Assembly (NCBI RefSeq): GCF_013393345.1
Contig: NZ_QJRF01000066.1
Span: 248,001-312,000 of the forward strand
Direction of reading: 5' to 3'
DNA: 64,000 nt
DNA from: Pseudomonas taiwanensis
GTDB taxonomy: Bacteria > Pseudomonadota > Gammaproteobacteria > Pseudomonadales > Pseudomonadaceae
The notes below the pieces were generated by a model that was not told where the DNA came from, did not search any database, and saw only the letters and a program-made list of their open reading frames with translations. A program made the translations under genes and the position numbers. Shown piece by piece: positions 8,212-17,797 of this stretch. Within the stretch, counting starts at the first letter, position 1, and every line of letters begins with the position of its first letter.

Positions 8212-10464
8212 TTATTGCAGTGGCAGGCGGCAACGCATGAGCAGCCCGCCCTCCCCGTTCGGCATCCCGTCCAGTGCGCCACCGAATCCTTCGATAATGC
8301 TGCGACTCATCGACAGCCCCAGGCCCAGGCCGTCCGGCTTGCTGGTGTAGAAGGGGGTGAAGATGCGCCCCAGTTCCTCTTCGCCGAGCCCTGGCCCCTG
8401 ATCGCGAACCTCGATGAGCAGTTGGCCGTCCTGCGCCGAGGCTGCCAATCGGATGATCGACTCCCGGCCCGGATGAGCCTCGCGGTTGGCGTCGATGGCG
8501 TTGCGCAGCAGGTTGAGCAGCACCTGTTCGAGCAGCACCCGATCGGCGTAAACCGGCGGCAGATTGTCCGGTAATTGCTCGGCGATCGCCACCTGGCAGG
8601 CGCTGGCCTCCCAGGCGCACAGCCGTACCGCTTCGCGGACCACTTCGGCCACGTCCAGCGCCTGCATCTTGCGCTGCCCCTTGCGCAGGAAGGCCCGCAG
8701 CCGCTTGATCACTTCCGAGGCATGGTTGGCGTGTTCGGTGATGCGCTCCAGCCCCTGGGCCACTCGCTCCGCCGCCTTGGGGTTGCTGCCCAGGGATTGC
8801 AGGTAGCGCTGGCTGGCACTGGCGTAATTGACTACCGCGGCGAGGGGCTGGTTGATCTCGTGGGCGATGCCGGAGGCCAGCTCGCCCAGGGTCACCAGCC
8901 GCGCGGTGTGCGCCAGCTCATCCTGGTGGCGACGCTGCTGGGCTTCGCGCAACTCGCGCTCGGTCATGTCGTGGGCCACCAGCGAGTAGTAGCGTTCGCC
9001 TCCCGCCGTACTGTGGGCCAGCAGCACCATGGACACCGGCACCGATGCGCCGCCGTCCGGTGGCAGCAGCCGCGAATCGATGCTCCACACCCCCTTGCGC
9101 TCGGCGGTGCGCCAGCCCTCGCGCTGCAGGCGCGCAAGATCGTCCGCCAGCATCACCTCGGCCAGCGCCGGCATCGACTGTCGGGCCTCCAGGCCCAGAG
9201 CCCGGCGGGCGGCCGGGTTGAGGTAGGTGATGTGCCCAGCGGGGTCGACGAACAGCACAGGGTCGGTGTTGGCCTCCACCACCTCGGCCAGACGCCGCCG
9301 GTTTTCCTCGGCCTGCACCCGCGCGGTGATGTCACGGGACACGCTGACCACCTCCACCACCGCCCCGGTGTAGGTCTCGCGGATAGCGCGGCTGGCCGTC
9401 TCGAACCAGAGGTAATGCCCTGCACGATGGCGGATGCGGTAAGTCATGGTGTGGTAACCGTCTTGCTCCAGCGCATCCCGGGCGCGCTGCACCAGTTGGG
9501 CCAGCTCCTGGGGATGAAAGAGGCACTGGGCGAGCTGTCCGCGCAGCTCTTCCGGCCAGTAGCCGAGCAGGGTCCAGGAGGCCGGTGAGGCGTCGAGGAA
9601 GCGGCCTTCGGGGGTATGCCGGGAAATCAGGTCGGTGGTGTTCTCAGTGATCAATCGGTAGAGGCGACGCGCCCGTGCTGCCTCGCGCTCAGCGAGGATC
9701 TGCGTGGTCGCTTCGCGGCAGCGCGCCAACACCCGCTGCTCCCGCGGATCGGGAATATAGGTCCAGACCAGCATGCGTTCGCCGCACTGGGCCTCCACCC
9801 CTTCGATGGCGCGCTCCTGGACCAGGCAGGCACGCACCAGGGAGGCATGGTTCACCGGCAAAAAGCGCAGCACCTCGGCCATGGGCATTTCCCCGAGCAT
9901 CGCCAGCAGCGCGGCGTTCAGTTCCAGTGGGGCGGCCCCGGCATCCACCAGCAGGCTCGGTTGCGGGTCATGGCCAAGCAACGGCGAAGCGCGCAACAGG
10001 CCGTTGACGCTGCCGAGCAGAGTGGTGAGTAACTCGTGCACGCAGCCCAGCCAATCCAGCGCCACGCCTTCGTGCACTTCCACCAGCAGCAGCCCCCGCT
10101 GGCCGATCTCCAGCGTCAGGTCGAACGCTTGGCCATGGCTGATCGCGGCCCGGCGCAGGCGCCCAGCCAGCCAGCAATCGAGCTGGCGGAGTTGATGCAG
10201 CGACAGCCGCCCATCCTCCGCCAGACGCTCGACCAGACGTTCGTCGCTGGCCTGCAGCGGGTCACCTTGCCCCGGCGGTAGCTGCTGGCAACTGCCCTCA
10301 TGGCTGTAAATGCGCGCACCGGATTGCCAGCTCAGATAGAAGGCCTGCCGCACCTCAGCGCAACCGCGCAGCGCCCTGCATAGGGCATCGGCGCGGGCCG
10401 CCAGGGGCACGCCCTCGCGTTGCAGGCGCAGCCAAGTGTGAAGTCGAACCGGGGTCTGGGTCAT
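8212..10464 (-). CDS. Soluble PAS-domain sensor histidine kinase
   Basis: 750 aa with no transmembrane segment, so cytoplasmic sensing. Residues 1-260 form an uncharacterised N-terminal region, part of which (about 165-240) has PAS-like character. A PAS/PAC unit follows at about 268-385 (ITENTTDLIS, then FETASRAIRETY) and a second PAS at about 390-505 (VEANTDPVLFVDPAGHITYL). The H-box is GELASGIAHEINQPLAAVVN with phosphorylated His535. The ATPase domain has the N box LLNLLRNAIDAN, the G1 box DQGPGLG, FTPFYTSK and GLGLGLSMS. This is the FixL/DctB group of kinases. It is co-transcribed with the regulator at 7552 and points away from the acyl-CoA ligase gene. The ligand is unknown; acyl or small-acid metabolism is an inference from the neighbours. 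Confidence 0.9.
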   Translation of the reverse strand: MTQTPVRLHTWLRLQREGVPLAARADALCRALRGCAEVRQAFYLSWQSGARIYSHEGSCQQLPPGQGDPLQASDERLVERLAEDGRLSLHQLRQLDCWLAGRLRRAAISHGQAFDLTLEIGQRGLLLVEVHEGVALDWLGCVHELLTTLLGSVNGLLRASPLLGHDPQPSLLVDAGAAPLELNAALLAMLGEMPMAEVLRFLPVNHASLVRACLVQERAIEGVEAQCGERMLVWTYIPDPREQRVLARCREATTQILAEREAARARRLYRLITENTTDLISRHTPEGRFLDASPASWTLLGYWPEELRGQLAQCLFHPQELAQLVQRARDALEQDGYHTMTYRIRHRAGHYLWFETASRAIRETYTGAVVEVVSVSRDITARVQAEENRRRLAEVVEANTDPVLFVDPAGHITYLNPAARRALGLEARQSMPALAEVMLADDLARLQREGWRTAERKGVWSIDSRLLPPDGGASVPVSMVLLAHSTAGGERYYSLVAHDMTERELREAQQRRHQDELAHTARLVTLGELASGIAHEINQPLAAVVNYASASQRYLQSLGSNPKAAERVAQGLERITEHANHASEVIKRLRAFLRKGQRKMQALDVAEVVREAVRLCAWEASACQVAIAEQLPDNLPPVYADRVLLEQVLLNLLRNAIDANREAHPGRESIIRLAASAQDGQLLIEVRDQGPGLGEEELGRIFTPFYTSKPDGLGLGLSMSRSIIEGFGGALDGMPNGEGGLLMRCRLPLQ

Positions 10465-10525
10465 GGCGAGTCCAGCGGCTGGGGGGTGGGCAAGGATATA
10501 CCGGCCTGCAGAAGGAACAGAAACA

Positions 10526-10560
10526 ATATAGTACTTCTACTATATGACTATAGAAGTACT
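10526..10560. promoter_or_regulatory. Two overlapping palindromes in the kinase/ligase divergent region
   Basis: Palindrome 1: ATATAGTA-CTTC-TACTATAT (10526-10545). Palindrome 2: AGTACTTCTA (10530-10539) and its exact inverse TAGAAGTACT (10551-10560), 11 bases apart. They share arm sequence, so only one can form a hairpin at a time. The stretch is very AT-rich in a GC-rich chromosome. It sits 62 bases upstream of the kinase start and 105 bases upstream of the ligase start. Most likely an operator/promoter region; the binding protein (for example the FixJ-type regulator) is an inference. Confidence 0.6.
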
Positions 10561-10665
10561 TCCATACAATTCTGAAATTGGTATATAAATCACCCCAGAG
10601 AGCTACCGGCATCTTCCAGATGTGCCGGTGCAGAAGAGCTAATAATCAGCCGCCGGGTATCCAGC

Positions 10666-12288
10666 ATGTCGATCTACGATCAGGGCCTCGCCCCTGCTGC
10701 CGTCAACCATATCGCCCTCTCCCCCCTCAGCTTCATCGAGCGTACTGCCGCCGTTTACCCCCATTACCCGGCCGTGATCCACGGCTCCATCCGCCGCAAC
10801 TGGGCGCAGACCTATGCGCGCTGCCGGCGTCTGGCGTCGGCCCTGGCCGGCCGTGGCATTGGCAAGGGTGACACGGTGGCGGTGATGCTGCCGAACATCC
10901 CGCAGATGCTCGAGGCGCACTTTGGCGTGCCGATGATCGGCGCGGTGCTCAACACCCTGAACGTGCGCCTGGACGCCGAAGCCATTGCCTTCATGCTGCA
11001 GCACGGCGAAGCCAAGGTGCTGATCACCGACCGCGAATTCCATGAGGTGATCCACGCCGCCATCGGGATGCTCGACCACCCACCGCTGGTGATAGACGTC
11101 GAGGACCCGGAATACGGCGAGGGCGTGGCCGTGAGTGAGCTGGACTACGAAGCGCTACTGGCAGAAGGCGACCCGGACTACGCCTGGCAATGGCCCGAGG
11201 ATGAATGGCAGGCCATCTCCCTGAACTACACCTCTGGCACCACCGGAAATCCCAAGGGCGTGGTCTACCACCACCGTGGCGCCTACCTGAACGCCCTTGG
11301 CAACCAGATGACCTGGAACATGGGCAACCATCCGGTCTACCTCTGGACGCTGCCGATGTTCCACTGCAACGGCTGGTGCTACCCCTGGACCGTAACCGCG
11401 CTGGCAGGCGTGCACGTCTTCCTGCGCCGGGTCGACCCGCAGAAAATCCTCAACCTGATTCGCGAACACCAGGTCAGCCACCTGTGCGGTGCGCCCATCG
11501 TGCTCAACGCCCTGGTCAACATGCCCGAATCGGCCAAGGCCGCCATCGACCACCCGGTGAACGCCATGGTGGCCGGCGCCGCGCCGCCGGCCAAGGTGAT
11601 TGGTGCCGTAGAGGAAATGGGCATCCGCGTGACCCACGTCTACGGCCTCACCGAGGTTTACGGGCCGGTGACCGTCTGTGCCTGGCACGAGGAATGGGAC
11701 GAGCTGCCGCTGGAAGAGCGCGCCCGCATCAAGTCCCGCCAGGGCGTGCGCTACCCCACCCTGGAAGGCGTGATGGTGGCTGATCCGAAGACCCTCGAAC
11801 CCGCCCCCATGGACGGCCAGACCATCGGCGAGATCTTCATGCGCGGCAACACCGTCATGAAGGGCTACCTGAAGAACCCCAGTGCAACCAGCGAAGCCTT
11901 CGAGGGCGGCTGGTTCCACACCGGCGACCTGGCGGTCTGGCACCCGGATGGCTACGTGGAAATCCGCGACCGGTTGAAGGACATCATCATTTCCGGTGGC
12001 GAGAACATCTCCACCATCGAACTGGAAGGCGTGCTCTACCGCCACCCAGCGGTACTGGAAGCGGCCGTGGTGGCGCGCCCGGACGAAAAATGGGGTGAAA
12101 CCCCCTGCGCCTTCATCACCCTCAAGGCCGACCAGCAGGAAACGCGTGAGGCCGACATCATCGCTTTCTGCCGCGAACACCTGGCCGGTTTCAAGGTGCC
12201 TAGGACGGTGATCTTCACCCAGTTGCCGAAGACCTCCACCGGCAAGATCCAGAAGTACGTCCTGCGGGATATGGCGAAGAACCTCTAA
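10666..12288 (+). CDS. Acyl-CoA ligase (AMP-forming), medium-chain / DmdB-like
   Basis: 540 aa ANL-superfamily ligase that activates a carboxylic acid to its CoA thioester via an acyl-adenylate. AMP-binding motif YTSGTTGNPKGV at about residue 188; adenine motif VYGLTEVYGP; hinge and AMP ribose motif TGDLAVWHPDGYVEIRDRLK; catalytic Lys near the C-terminus in KTSTGKIQK. The chain resembles AlkK-type medium-chain and methylmercaptopropionate (DmdB-like) ligases rather than acetyl-CoA synthetase, which is about 650 aa. It is the first gene of a plus-strand set with an ActP-type symporter and an acyl-CoA dehydrogenase. Substrate is not resolved. Confidence 0.88.
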   Translation: MSIYDQGLAPAAVNHIALSPLSFIERTAAVYPHYPAVIHGSIRRNWAQTYARCRRLASALAGRGIGKGDTVAVMLPNIPQMLEAHFGVPMIGAVLNTLNVRLDAEAIAFMLQHGEAKVLITDREFHEVIHAAIGMLDHPPLVIDVEDPEYGEGVAVSELDYEALLAEGDPDYAWQWPEDEWQAISLNYTSGTTGNPKGVVYHHRGAYLNALGNQMTWNMGNHPVYLWTLPMFHCNGWCYPWTVTALAGVHVFLRRVDPQKILNLIREHQVSHLCGAPIVLNALVNMPESAKAAIDHPVNAMVAGAAPPAKVIGAVEEMGIRVTHVYGLTEVYGPVTVCAWHEEWDELPLEERARIKSRQGVRYPTLEGVMVADPKTLEPAPMDGQTIGEIFMRGNTVMKGYLKNPSATSEAFEGGWFHTGDLAVWHPDGYVEIRDRLKDIIISGGENISTIELEGVLYRHPAVLEAAVVARPDEKWGETPCAFITLKADQQETREADIIAFCREHLAGFKVPRTVIFTQLPKTSTGKIQKYVLRDMAKNL

Positions 12289-12332
12289 CCCGCCTCCGGC
12301 AGCGGCCGGACACAGCAGCGCTTCAAGAACAG

Positions 12333-12355
12333 GGTGGCAGCCAGCGGTTGCCACC
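12333..12355. repeat. Inverted repeat upstream of the DUF485-actP pair
   Basis: GGTGGCA and TGCCACC separated by 9 bases, within the 142-base gap between the ligase gene and the DUF485 gene. It could be an operator or a weak hairpin; no T run follows. Confidence 0.4.
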
Positions 12356-12430
12356 AAGGGCCGTCGCATGTCCGAAAAAGCTGCGGCGGCCGGCAACAGG
12401 CATCGACAACAACAACAAGCGGAGCCCGTC

Positions 12431-12760
12431 ATGAGTACCCACAACACACCTCACGTCCAAAGCTGCGACCGCATCCGGTCAAACCCCAAGTTCCAACGTC
12501 TGGCACGCCAACGCGCGGTGCTCGCCTGGTCACTCAGCGCCGTGGTGCTGGGCGTCTACTACCTGTTCATCATGCTGGTGGCCTTCGTCCCCGGCTGGTT
12601 GCACATGCCACTCTACGAGGGCAGCCACCTCAGTCGAGGCATCCCGCTGGGCGCCGCCATCATTGTCCTTTCCTGGCTGCTGACCGCCTGGTACGTGCGC
12701 AGCGCCAATACCCGTTTCGACAGCCTCAGCACAGAAATCCTCGCGGAGGCCCAGGCATGA
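12431..12760 (+). CDS. DUF485 membrane protein (YjcH-like), symporter partner
   Basis: 109 aa from the ATG at 12431, preceded by a GGAG site 7 bases away. The longer frame from 12368 has no ribosome site. Two transmembrane helices: about residues 30-52 ([20 protein letters not shown] and on) and 70-90. DUF485 proteins are regularly encoded immediately before acetate/carboxylate symporters, as with E. coli yjcH-actP. The stop overlaps the symporter start by 4 bases, so translation is coupled. Confidence 0.9.
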   Translation: MSTHNTPHVQSCDRIRSNPKFQRLARQRAVLAWSLSAVVLGVYYLFIMLVAFVPGWLHMPLYEGSHLSRGIPLGAAIIVLSWLLTAWYVRSANTRFDSLSTEILAEAQA

Positions 12761-14406
12761 AAGCCCTCCTCGCCCTCTTCGCCCTGGCACCTCTGAGCGC
12801 CTTCGCAGACACCATCACCGCGCAGAAGCAACCGCTCAACCTGCATGCCATCGGCATGTTCTTCGTTTTCGTCCTCGCCACCCTGGCGATTACCTGGTGG
12901 GCCGCACGCCGCACCCGCTCCACCGCCGACTTCTACACCGCTGGCGGCGGTATCTCGGGCTTCCAGAACGGCCTGGCCATTGCCGGTGACTACATGTCCG
13001 CGGCCACCTTGCTGGGCCTGACCAGCCTGGTATTCACCAAGGGCTACGACGGCTTCGTCTACATCATCGGGTTCTTCGTCGGCTGGCCGGTGATCACCTT
13101 CCTGATGGCCGAGCGCCTGCGCAACCTGGGCAAGTACACCTTCGCCGACATCGTCTCCTACCGCCTCGACCAGACCCGCGTACGCAGCTTCGCCGCCCTC
13201 GGTTCGCTGACCGTGGTCTGCTGCTACCTGATCGTGCAGATGGTCGGCGCCGGTCAGCTGATCAAGCTGCTGTTCGGCCTGGACTATCAGATGGCGGTGG
13301 TGGTGGTCGGTGTGCTGATGCTGGTCTACGTGATCTTCGGCGGCATGATCGCCACCACCTGGGTACAGATCGTCAAGGCCGTCCTGCTGTTGGCCGGTGG
13401 CACCACCCTGATGCTGATGGCCATGAGCGAGTTCGGCTTCAGCTTCGAGGAACTGGCCGGCCGCGCGGTGGAAACCCATGCCATCGGCAATGGCATCATG
13501 GGCCCCGGCTCGATGCTGGCCGATCCGATCAATGCCGTCTCGCTGTCCCTCGGCCTGGTGTTTGGCATTGCCGGCCTGCCGCACATCCTCATGCGCTTCT
13601 TCACTGTGCCCAACGCCAAGGAAGCCCGCCGCTCGGTGCTGTTCGCCACCGGCTTCATCGGCTTCTTCTTCCTGGTGGTCTGCGTGCTTGGCTACACCGC
13701 CATCGTCATCGTCGGCACCGACCCGCAGTACTTCGTCGACGGCAAGCTGGGCGGCGCCCTGGTGGGCGGCGGCAATATGGTCGCCATGCACCTGGCCCAG
13801 GCCGTGGGTGGCAACCTGTTCCTCGGTTTCCTCTCCGCCGTGGCCTTCGCCACCATCCTCGCCGTGGTCGCCGGGCTGGCCCTGGCCGGGGCGTCGGCCA
13901 TCTCCCACGACCTTTACGCCACGGTGCTGAAGAAGGGCCGTGCCAGCGAGAAGGATGAAATGCGCGTGAGCCGCATCGCCACCGTCTGCCTGGGCCTGGT
14001 GGCCATCGGCCTGGGTCTGTTGTTCGAGCAGATGAACATCGCCTTCCTCGTCGGCCTGACCTTCGGCGTCGCCGCGTCGGCCAACTTCCCGGTGCTGATC
14101 ATGGCCATGTACTGGAAGGGCCTGACCACCCGTGGCGCCCTCTGCGGCGGGTTCGTCGGCCTGGTGTCGGCCCTGGTGCTGGTGACCCTCTCGCCAGCGG
14201 TGTGGGTGACGGTGCTCGGCCATGCCAAGGCAATCTTCCCCTATGACCACCCGGCGCTGTTCTCCATGCCGTTGGCCTTCGCGGTGATCGTGCTGGTTTC
14301 CAGCCTGGACCGCAGCGCCCGCGCAAGCCGCGAGCGGGCCGCCTACGCCGACCAATTCGTCCGCGCTCAGACCGGCCTGGGAGCCGCGGCCGCCAGCAAC
14401 CATTGA
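12757..14406 (+). CDS. actP: Sodium:solute symporter, acetate permease ActP type
   Basis: 549 aa, the same length as E. coli ActP. N-terminal signal-like segment ending SAFAD, then about 13 transmembrane helices of the SLC5 fold. Family signatures are [20 protein letters not shown] near residue 50, [10 protein letters not shown], and [19 protein letters not shown]. ActP imports acetate and related short monocarboxylates with a cation. In this context (acyl-CoA ligase, acyl-CoA dehydrogenase, porin) it may carry another short-chain acid, so the symbol denotes family rather than proven substrate. The ATG at 12757 overlaps the DUF485 stop. Confidence 0.85.
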   Translation: MKALLALFALAPLSAFADTITAQKQPLNLHAIGMFFVFVLATLAITWWAARRTRSTADFYTAGGGISGFQNGLAIAGDYMSAATLLGLTSLVFTKGYDGFVYIIGFFVGWPVITFLMAERLRNLGKYTFADIVSYRLDQTRVRSFAALGSLTVVCCYLIVQMVGAGQLIKLLFGLDYQMAVVVVGVLMLVYVIFGGMIATTWVQIVKAVLLLAGGTTLMLMAMSEFGFSFEELAGRAVETHAIGNGIMGPGSMLADPINAVSLSLGLVFGIAGLPHILMRFFTVPNAKEARRSVLFATGFIGFFFLVVCVLGYTAIVIVGTDPQYFVDGKLGGALVGGGNMVAMHLAQAVGGNLFLGFLSAVAFATILAVVAGLALAGASAISHDLYATVLKKGRASEKDEMRVSRIATVCLGLVAIGLGLLFEQMNIAFLVGLTFGVAASANFPVLIMAMYWKGLTTRGALCGGFVGLVSALVLVTLSPAVWVTVLGHAKAIFPYDHPALFSMPLAFAVIVLVSSLDRSARASRERAAYADQFVRAQTGLGAAAASNH

Positions 14407-14413
14407 TCCATCC

Positions 14414-14435
14414 GGCACGGCCTGCGGGCCGTGCC
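14414..14435. terminator. GC-rich hairpin after actP
   Basis: Perfect 9-base stem GGCACGGCC-TGCG-GGCCGTGCC seven bases after the actP stop. No T run follows, so it may stabilise or attenuate mRNA rather than fully terminate ahead of the acyl-CoA dehydrogenase gene. Confidence 0.5.
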
Positions 14436-14468
14436 TTCCCGCAATCGCCGTAACAGAGGTTCCTCACC

Positions 14469-16241
14469 ATGCCCGAATACAACGCCCCGCTGCGCGACCT
14501 GCGCTTTGTCCTGCATGAGGTCTTCGACGCCCCGTCCCTCTGGGCGCGCCTGCCTGCGTTGGCCGAACGGGTCGATGCCGATACCGCCGACGCAATCCTG
14601 GAAGAAGCGGCCAAGGTCACCGGGCAGCTCATCGCCCCGCTCAACCGCAGCGGCGACGAAGAAGGCGCGCAGTGGCATGCGGGCATGGTCAGCACCCCGG
14701 CGGGCTTCAAGGAGGCCTATGGCACCTACATCGAAGGTGGCTGGGTAGGGCTTTCCGGCAATCCCGACTTCGGCGGTCTGGGCATGCCGAAGATGCTTGC
14801 CGTGCAGTTCGAGGAAATGCTCTACGCCGCGAACTCCAGCTTCGCCCTGTATTCCGCGCTGTCCTCCGGCGCTTGCCTGGCGATCGACGCCCACGCCAGT
14901 GCCGACCTGAAACAGACCTACCTGCCCCCGATGTACGAAGGACGCTGGGCCGGCTCCATGTGCCTCACCGAACCACAGGCTGGTACCGACCTCGGCATCA
15001 TCCGCACCAAGGCCGAACCCCAGGCCGACGGCAGCTACCGCGTCACCGGTACCAAGATCTTCATCACCGGAGGCGAGCAGGACCTGACCGAGAACATCAT
15101 CCACCTGGTACTGGCCAAGCTGCCGGACGCGCCGGCTGGTCCGAAAGGCATCTCCCTGTTCCTGGTGCCCAAGGTCATGGTCAGTGCGGACGGATCCCTC
15201 GGCGAGCAGAACGCCGTGTCCTGCGGCTCCATCGAACACAAGATGGGCATCAAGGCCTCGGCCACCTGCGTCATGAACTTCGACGGCGCCAGGGGCTGGC
15301 TGATCGGCGAAGCCAACAAGGGCCTGGCGGCGATGTTCACCATGATGAACTACGAGCGTCTGTCCATCGGCATCCAGGGCATTGGCTGCGCCGACGCCTC
15401 CTACCAGGCCGCCGTGGCCTACGCCCGCGAGCGCATCCAGAGCCGCGCACCCACCGGCCCGGTGGCGCAGGACAAGGTGGCCGACCCGATCATCCATCAC
15501 CCCGACGTGCGCCGCATGCTGCTCAGCATGAAGGCCATGACCGAGGGCGGCCGCGCCTTCGCCTGCTATGTCGGCCAGCAACTGGACCTGGCCAAGTACA
15601 CCGATGACAGCGACGAACGCACGCGCGCCGAGGCCCTGGTGGCCCTGCTCACTCCGGTGGCCAAGGCCTTCTTCACCGACACCGGCCTGGACAGCTGCGT
15701 GCTCGGCCAGCAGGTGTTCGGTGGTCACGGCTACATCCGCGAATGGGGCCAGGAACAACTGGTGCGCGATGTACGCATCGCGCAGATCTACGAAGGCACC
15801 AACGGCATCCAGGCCCTCGACCTGCTGGGTCGCAAGGTAGTGGCCAATGGCGGCGCCGCGCTCAAGCTGTTCTGCGCCGAGGTGCGCGCCTTCGCCAGCC
15901 AACCTGCCACGCCCTACTCCGCCGAGCTGCTGGAAGCACTCGGGCGCCTGGAAGGCACCAGTGAATGGCTGCTGGCCCAGGCCAGCCGCAGCCCCAACGA
16001 AGTGGGTGCGGCCTCGGTGGAATACCTGCAGCTCTTCGGCCATGTGGCCTACGCCTGGCTGTGGGCGCGCATGGCTGCCGTAGCCGAGGCGCGTCAAGCC
16101 GAGGACGAGGCCTTTTACGGTGCCAAGCGGGCCACCGCCGAGTTCTTCTTCCGCCGCCTACTGCCGCGCACCCTCGCCCTGGAGGCCAGCATCCGCGCTG
16201 GCGCCGAGCCGCTCTTCGGTCTTTCCAGCGAACAGTTCTGA
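14469..16241 (+). CDS. Acyl-CoA dehydrogenase, long (DmdC-like) form
   Basis: 590 aa flavoprotein that introduces a 2,3-double bond into an acyl-CoA. Core acyl-CoA dehydrogenase domains are seen in CLTEPQAGTDLG (FAD/substrate loop), VTGTKIFITGGEQ, and the catalytic Glu in IYEGTNGIQALDLLGRK. About 120 extra C-terminal residues form the additional domain found in the DmdC/3-methylmercaptopropionyl-CoA dehydrogenase-like subfamily. It follows actP by 62 bases and ends at a clear terminator, so it is the last gene of the ligase-symporter set. Electron acceptor would be ETF. Chain-length preference is unknown. Confidence 0.9.
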   Translation: MPEYNAPLRDLRFVLHEVFDAPSLWARLPALAERVDADTADAILEEAAKVTGQLIAPLNRSGDEEGAQWHAGMVSTPAGFKEAYGTYIEGGWVGLSGNPDFGGLGMPKMLAVQFEEMLYAANSSFALYSALSSGACLAIDAHASADLKQTYLPPMYEGRWAGSMCLTEPQAGTDLGIIRTKAEPQADGSYRVTGTKIFITGGEQDLTENIIHLVLAKLPDAPAGPKGISLFLVPKVMVSADGSLGEQNAVSCGSIEHKMGIKASATCVMNFDGARGWLIGEANKGLAAMFTMMNYERLSIGIQGIGCADASYQAAVAYARERIQSRAPTGPVAQDKVADPIIHHPDVRRMLLSMKAMTEGGRAFACYVGQQLDLAKYTDDSDERTRAEALVALLTPVAKAFFTDTGLDSCVLGQQVFGGHGYIREWGQEQLVRDVRIAQIYEGTNGIQALDLLGRKVVANGGAALKLFCAEVRAFASQPATPYSAELLEALGRLEGTSEWLLAQASRSPNEVGAASVEYLQLFGHVAYAWLWARMAAVAEARQAEDEAFYGAKRATAEFFFRRLLPRTLALEASIRAGAEPLFGLSSEQF

Positions 16242-16253
16242 CGTTTGAGCGTG

Positions 16254-16290
16254 GCGCGGCCTGGGCTCCTTTGGGCCGCGCTCTTTTATT
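16254..16290 (+). terminator. Terminator after the acyl-CoA dehydrogenase
   Basis: GCGCGGCC and GGCCGCGC form a stem around a 12-base loop, followed by TCTTTTATT, 12 bases past the stop and before the porin gene. Confidence 0.85.
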
Positions 16291-16325
16291 CCGCTGTACC
16301 TGAAAAAACAACAACAAGAGGAATC

Positions 16326-17591
16326 ATGATGACCCGTAATCCCCTCACCACCGTCCTACTGCTGTCCGGCGGCGCCCTCGGTCTATCCGGCACCGCCACA
16401 GCGGACTTCATCAAGGATTCGAAAGCCAGCCTGGAGCTGCGCAACTTCTACTTCAACCGCGACTTCCGCCAGCACGCCGCGCCGCAGGCCAAGGCCGAGG
16501 AATGGGCGCAAGGCTTCCTCCTGCGCTACGAGTCGGGTTTCACCGAAGGCAGCATCGGCGTGGGCCTGGACGCTATCGGCCTGCTGGGCGTGAAGCTGGA
16601 CTCCAGCCCCGACCGCGCCGGCTCCGGCCTGCTCAAGCGAGATCGCGAAGCACCCAAACGCGCCCAGGACGAGTACGGTGAGCTGGGCCTGACCGCCAAG
16701 CTGCGGGCCTCGAAGAGCACCCTCAAGCTCGGCACCCTGATGCCCAAGCTGCCGGTGCTGCTGGCCAACGATTCGCGCCTGCTGCCGCAGACCTTCGAGG
16801 GCGGCCAGCTCAATTCCCTGGAGATCGACGGCCTGACCTTCGACGCCGGCCGCCTGCGCCAGGTGAACCAGCGCGATTCCTCCGATTACGAGGACATGAG
16901 CATTACCACGGTGGGCGTGAAGAACATCCGCGCCCGCCAGACCACCAGCGACGCCTTCGACTTCGCCAACCTCAGCTACAAGTGGAACGACGCCCTCACC
17001 ACCGGCTACGGCTTCGGCCGCCTGGACGACTTCTACCGCCAGCACTACCTGAGCCTGAACCACCTGTTGCCACTCGGCGATGGCCAGAGCCTGAAGAGCG
17101 ACCTGCGCTTCGCCCGCTCTACCGACGAGGGCGGCAGCAACGTCGACAACAAGGCCTTCGGCGCCATGTTCACCTACGGTATCGGTGGCCACGCCCTGGG
17201 CCTGGGCTACCAGCACATGAGCGGCGACACCGGCTTCGCCTACGTCAACGGCAGCGACGCCTACCTGGTGAACTTCGTGCAGATCAGCGACTTCGCCAAC
17301 CGCGAGGAGCGCTCCTGGCAAGCGCGCTATGACTACAACTTCGCGGCCGTGGGGATTCCGGGGTTGACCTTCATGACCCGCTACCTCAGCGGCGACGGCG
17401 TGGAACTGGGCGCCGGTCGCGAGGACGGCAAGGAGTGGGAACGCGACACCGACATCGCCTACGTGGTGCAGAGCGGGCCGCTGAAAAACCTCGGCGTGAA
17501 GTGGCGCAACGCCACGGTACGCTCCACCAACTTCGGCAACGACCTCGACGAGAACCGCCTGATCCTCAGCTACACCCTGCCGCTCTGGTAA
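16326..17591 (+). CDS. OprD-family outer membrane porin
   Basis: 421 aa. The ATG at 16326 follows a GAGGAAT site, and a second ATG is adjacent. The signal peptide of about 27 residues ends TATADF. The mature start DSKASLELRNFYFNRDFR and the internal YKWNDALTTGYGFG and DLRFARSTDEG are characteristic of Pseudomonas OprD-family substrate-specific porins. The chain ends with a beta-strand closing in LPLW. It probably admits the small acids handled by the preceding genes, but a terminator separates it, so it may have its own promoter. OprD paralogues are numerous and I cannot name this one. Confidence 0.9.
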   Translation: MMTRNPLTTVLLLSGGALGLSGTATADFIKDSKASLELRNFYFNRDFRQHAAPQAKAEEWAQGFLLRYESGFTEGSIGVGLDAIGLLGVKLDSSPDRAGSGLLKRDREAPKRAQDEYGELGLTAKLRASKSTLKLGTLMPKLPVLLANDSRLLPQTFEGGQLNSLEIDGLTFDAGRLRQVNQRDSSDYEDMSITTVGVKNIRARQTTSDAFDFANLSYKWNDALTTGYGFGRLDDFYRQHYLSLNHLLPLGDGQSLKSDLRFARSTDEGGSNVDNKAFGAMFTYGIGGHALGLGYQHMSGDTGFAYVNGSDAYLVNFVQISDFANREERSWQARYDYNFAAVGIPGLTFMTRYLSGDGVELGAGREDGKEWERDTDIAYVVQSGPLKNLGVKWRNATVRSTNFGNDLDENRLILSYTLPLW

Positions 17592-17619
17592 GGGGTCACC
17601 GTGGCATCCCGCCAGCATT

Positions 17620-17683
17620 TGTAGGAGCGAGCTTGCTCGCGAACCTTCCGAGCCAGACCCTTCGCGAGCAAGCTCGCTCCTAC
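17620..17683. repeat. REP family A inverted pair, copy 1
   Basis: TGTAGGAGCGAGCTTGCTCG facing CGAGCAAGCTCGCTCCTACA, about 22 bases apart. Confidence 0.9.
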
Positions 17684-17731
17684 ATCACAACGCTCCGAGC
17701 CAACCCCGGCACCCGGCTAACCCGCTGCACC

Positions 17732-17797
17732 TGTAGGAGCGAGTTCTGCTCGCGAACCTTCCGAGTCAGACCTTTCGCGAGCAAGCTCGCTCCTACA
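17732..17797. repeat. REP family A inverted pair, copy 2
   Basis: Same arrangement as copy 1, with one arm carrying TTC in place of TT (GAGTTCTGCTCGCG). The two pairs share the inter-arm spacer CTTCCGAG, so they probably arose by tandem duplication. Confidence 0.85.

Noticed and set aside
12613-14418. 601-codon minus-strand frame rich in His and Gln
   Set aside because: Antisense shadow of actP; composition mirrors the membrane protein's codons.
17620-17797. Regularly spaced repeats that could suggest a CRISPR array
   Set aside because: They are inverted REP pairs with related spacers, only four units, and no cas genes are present.
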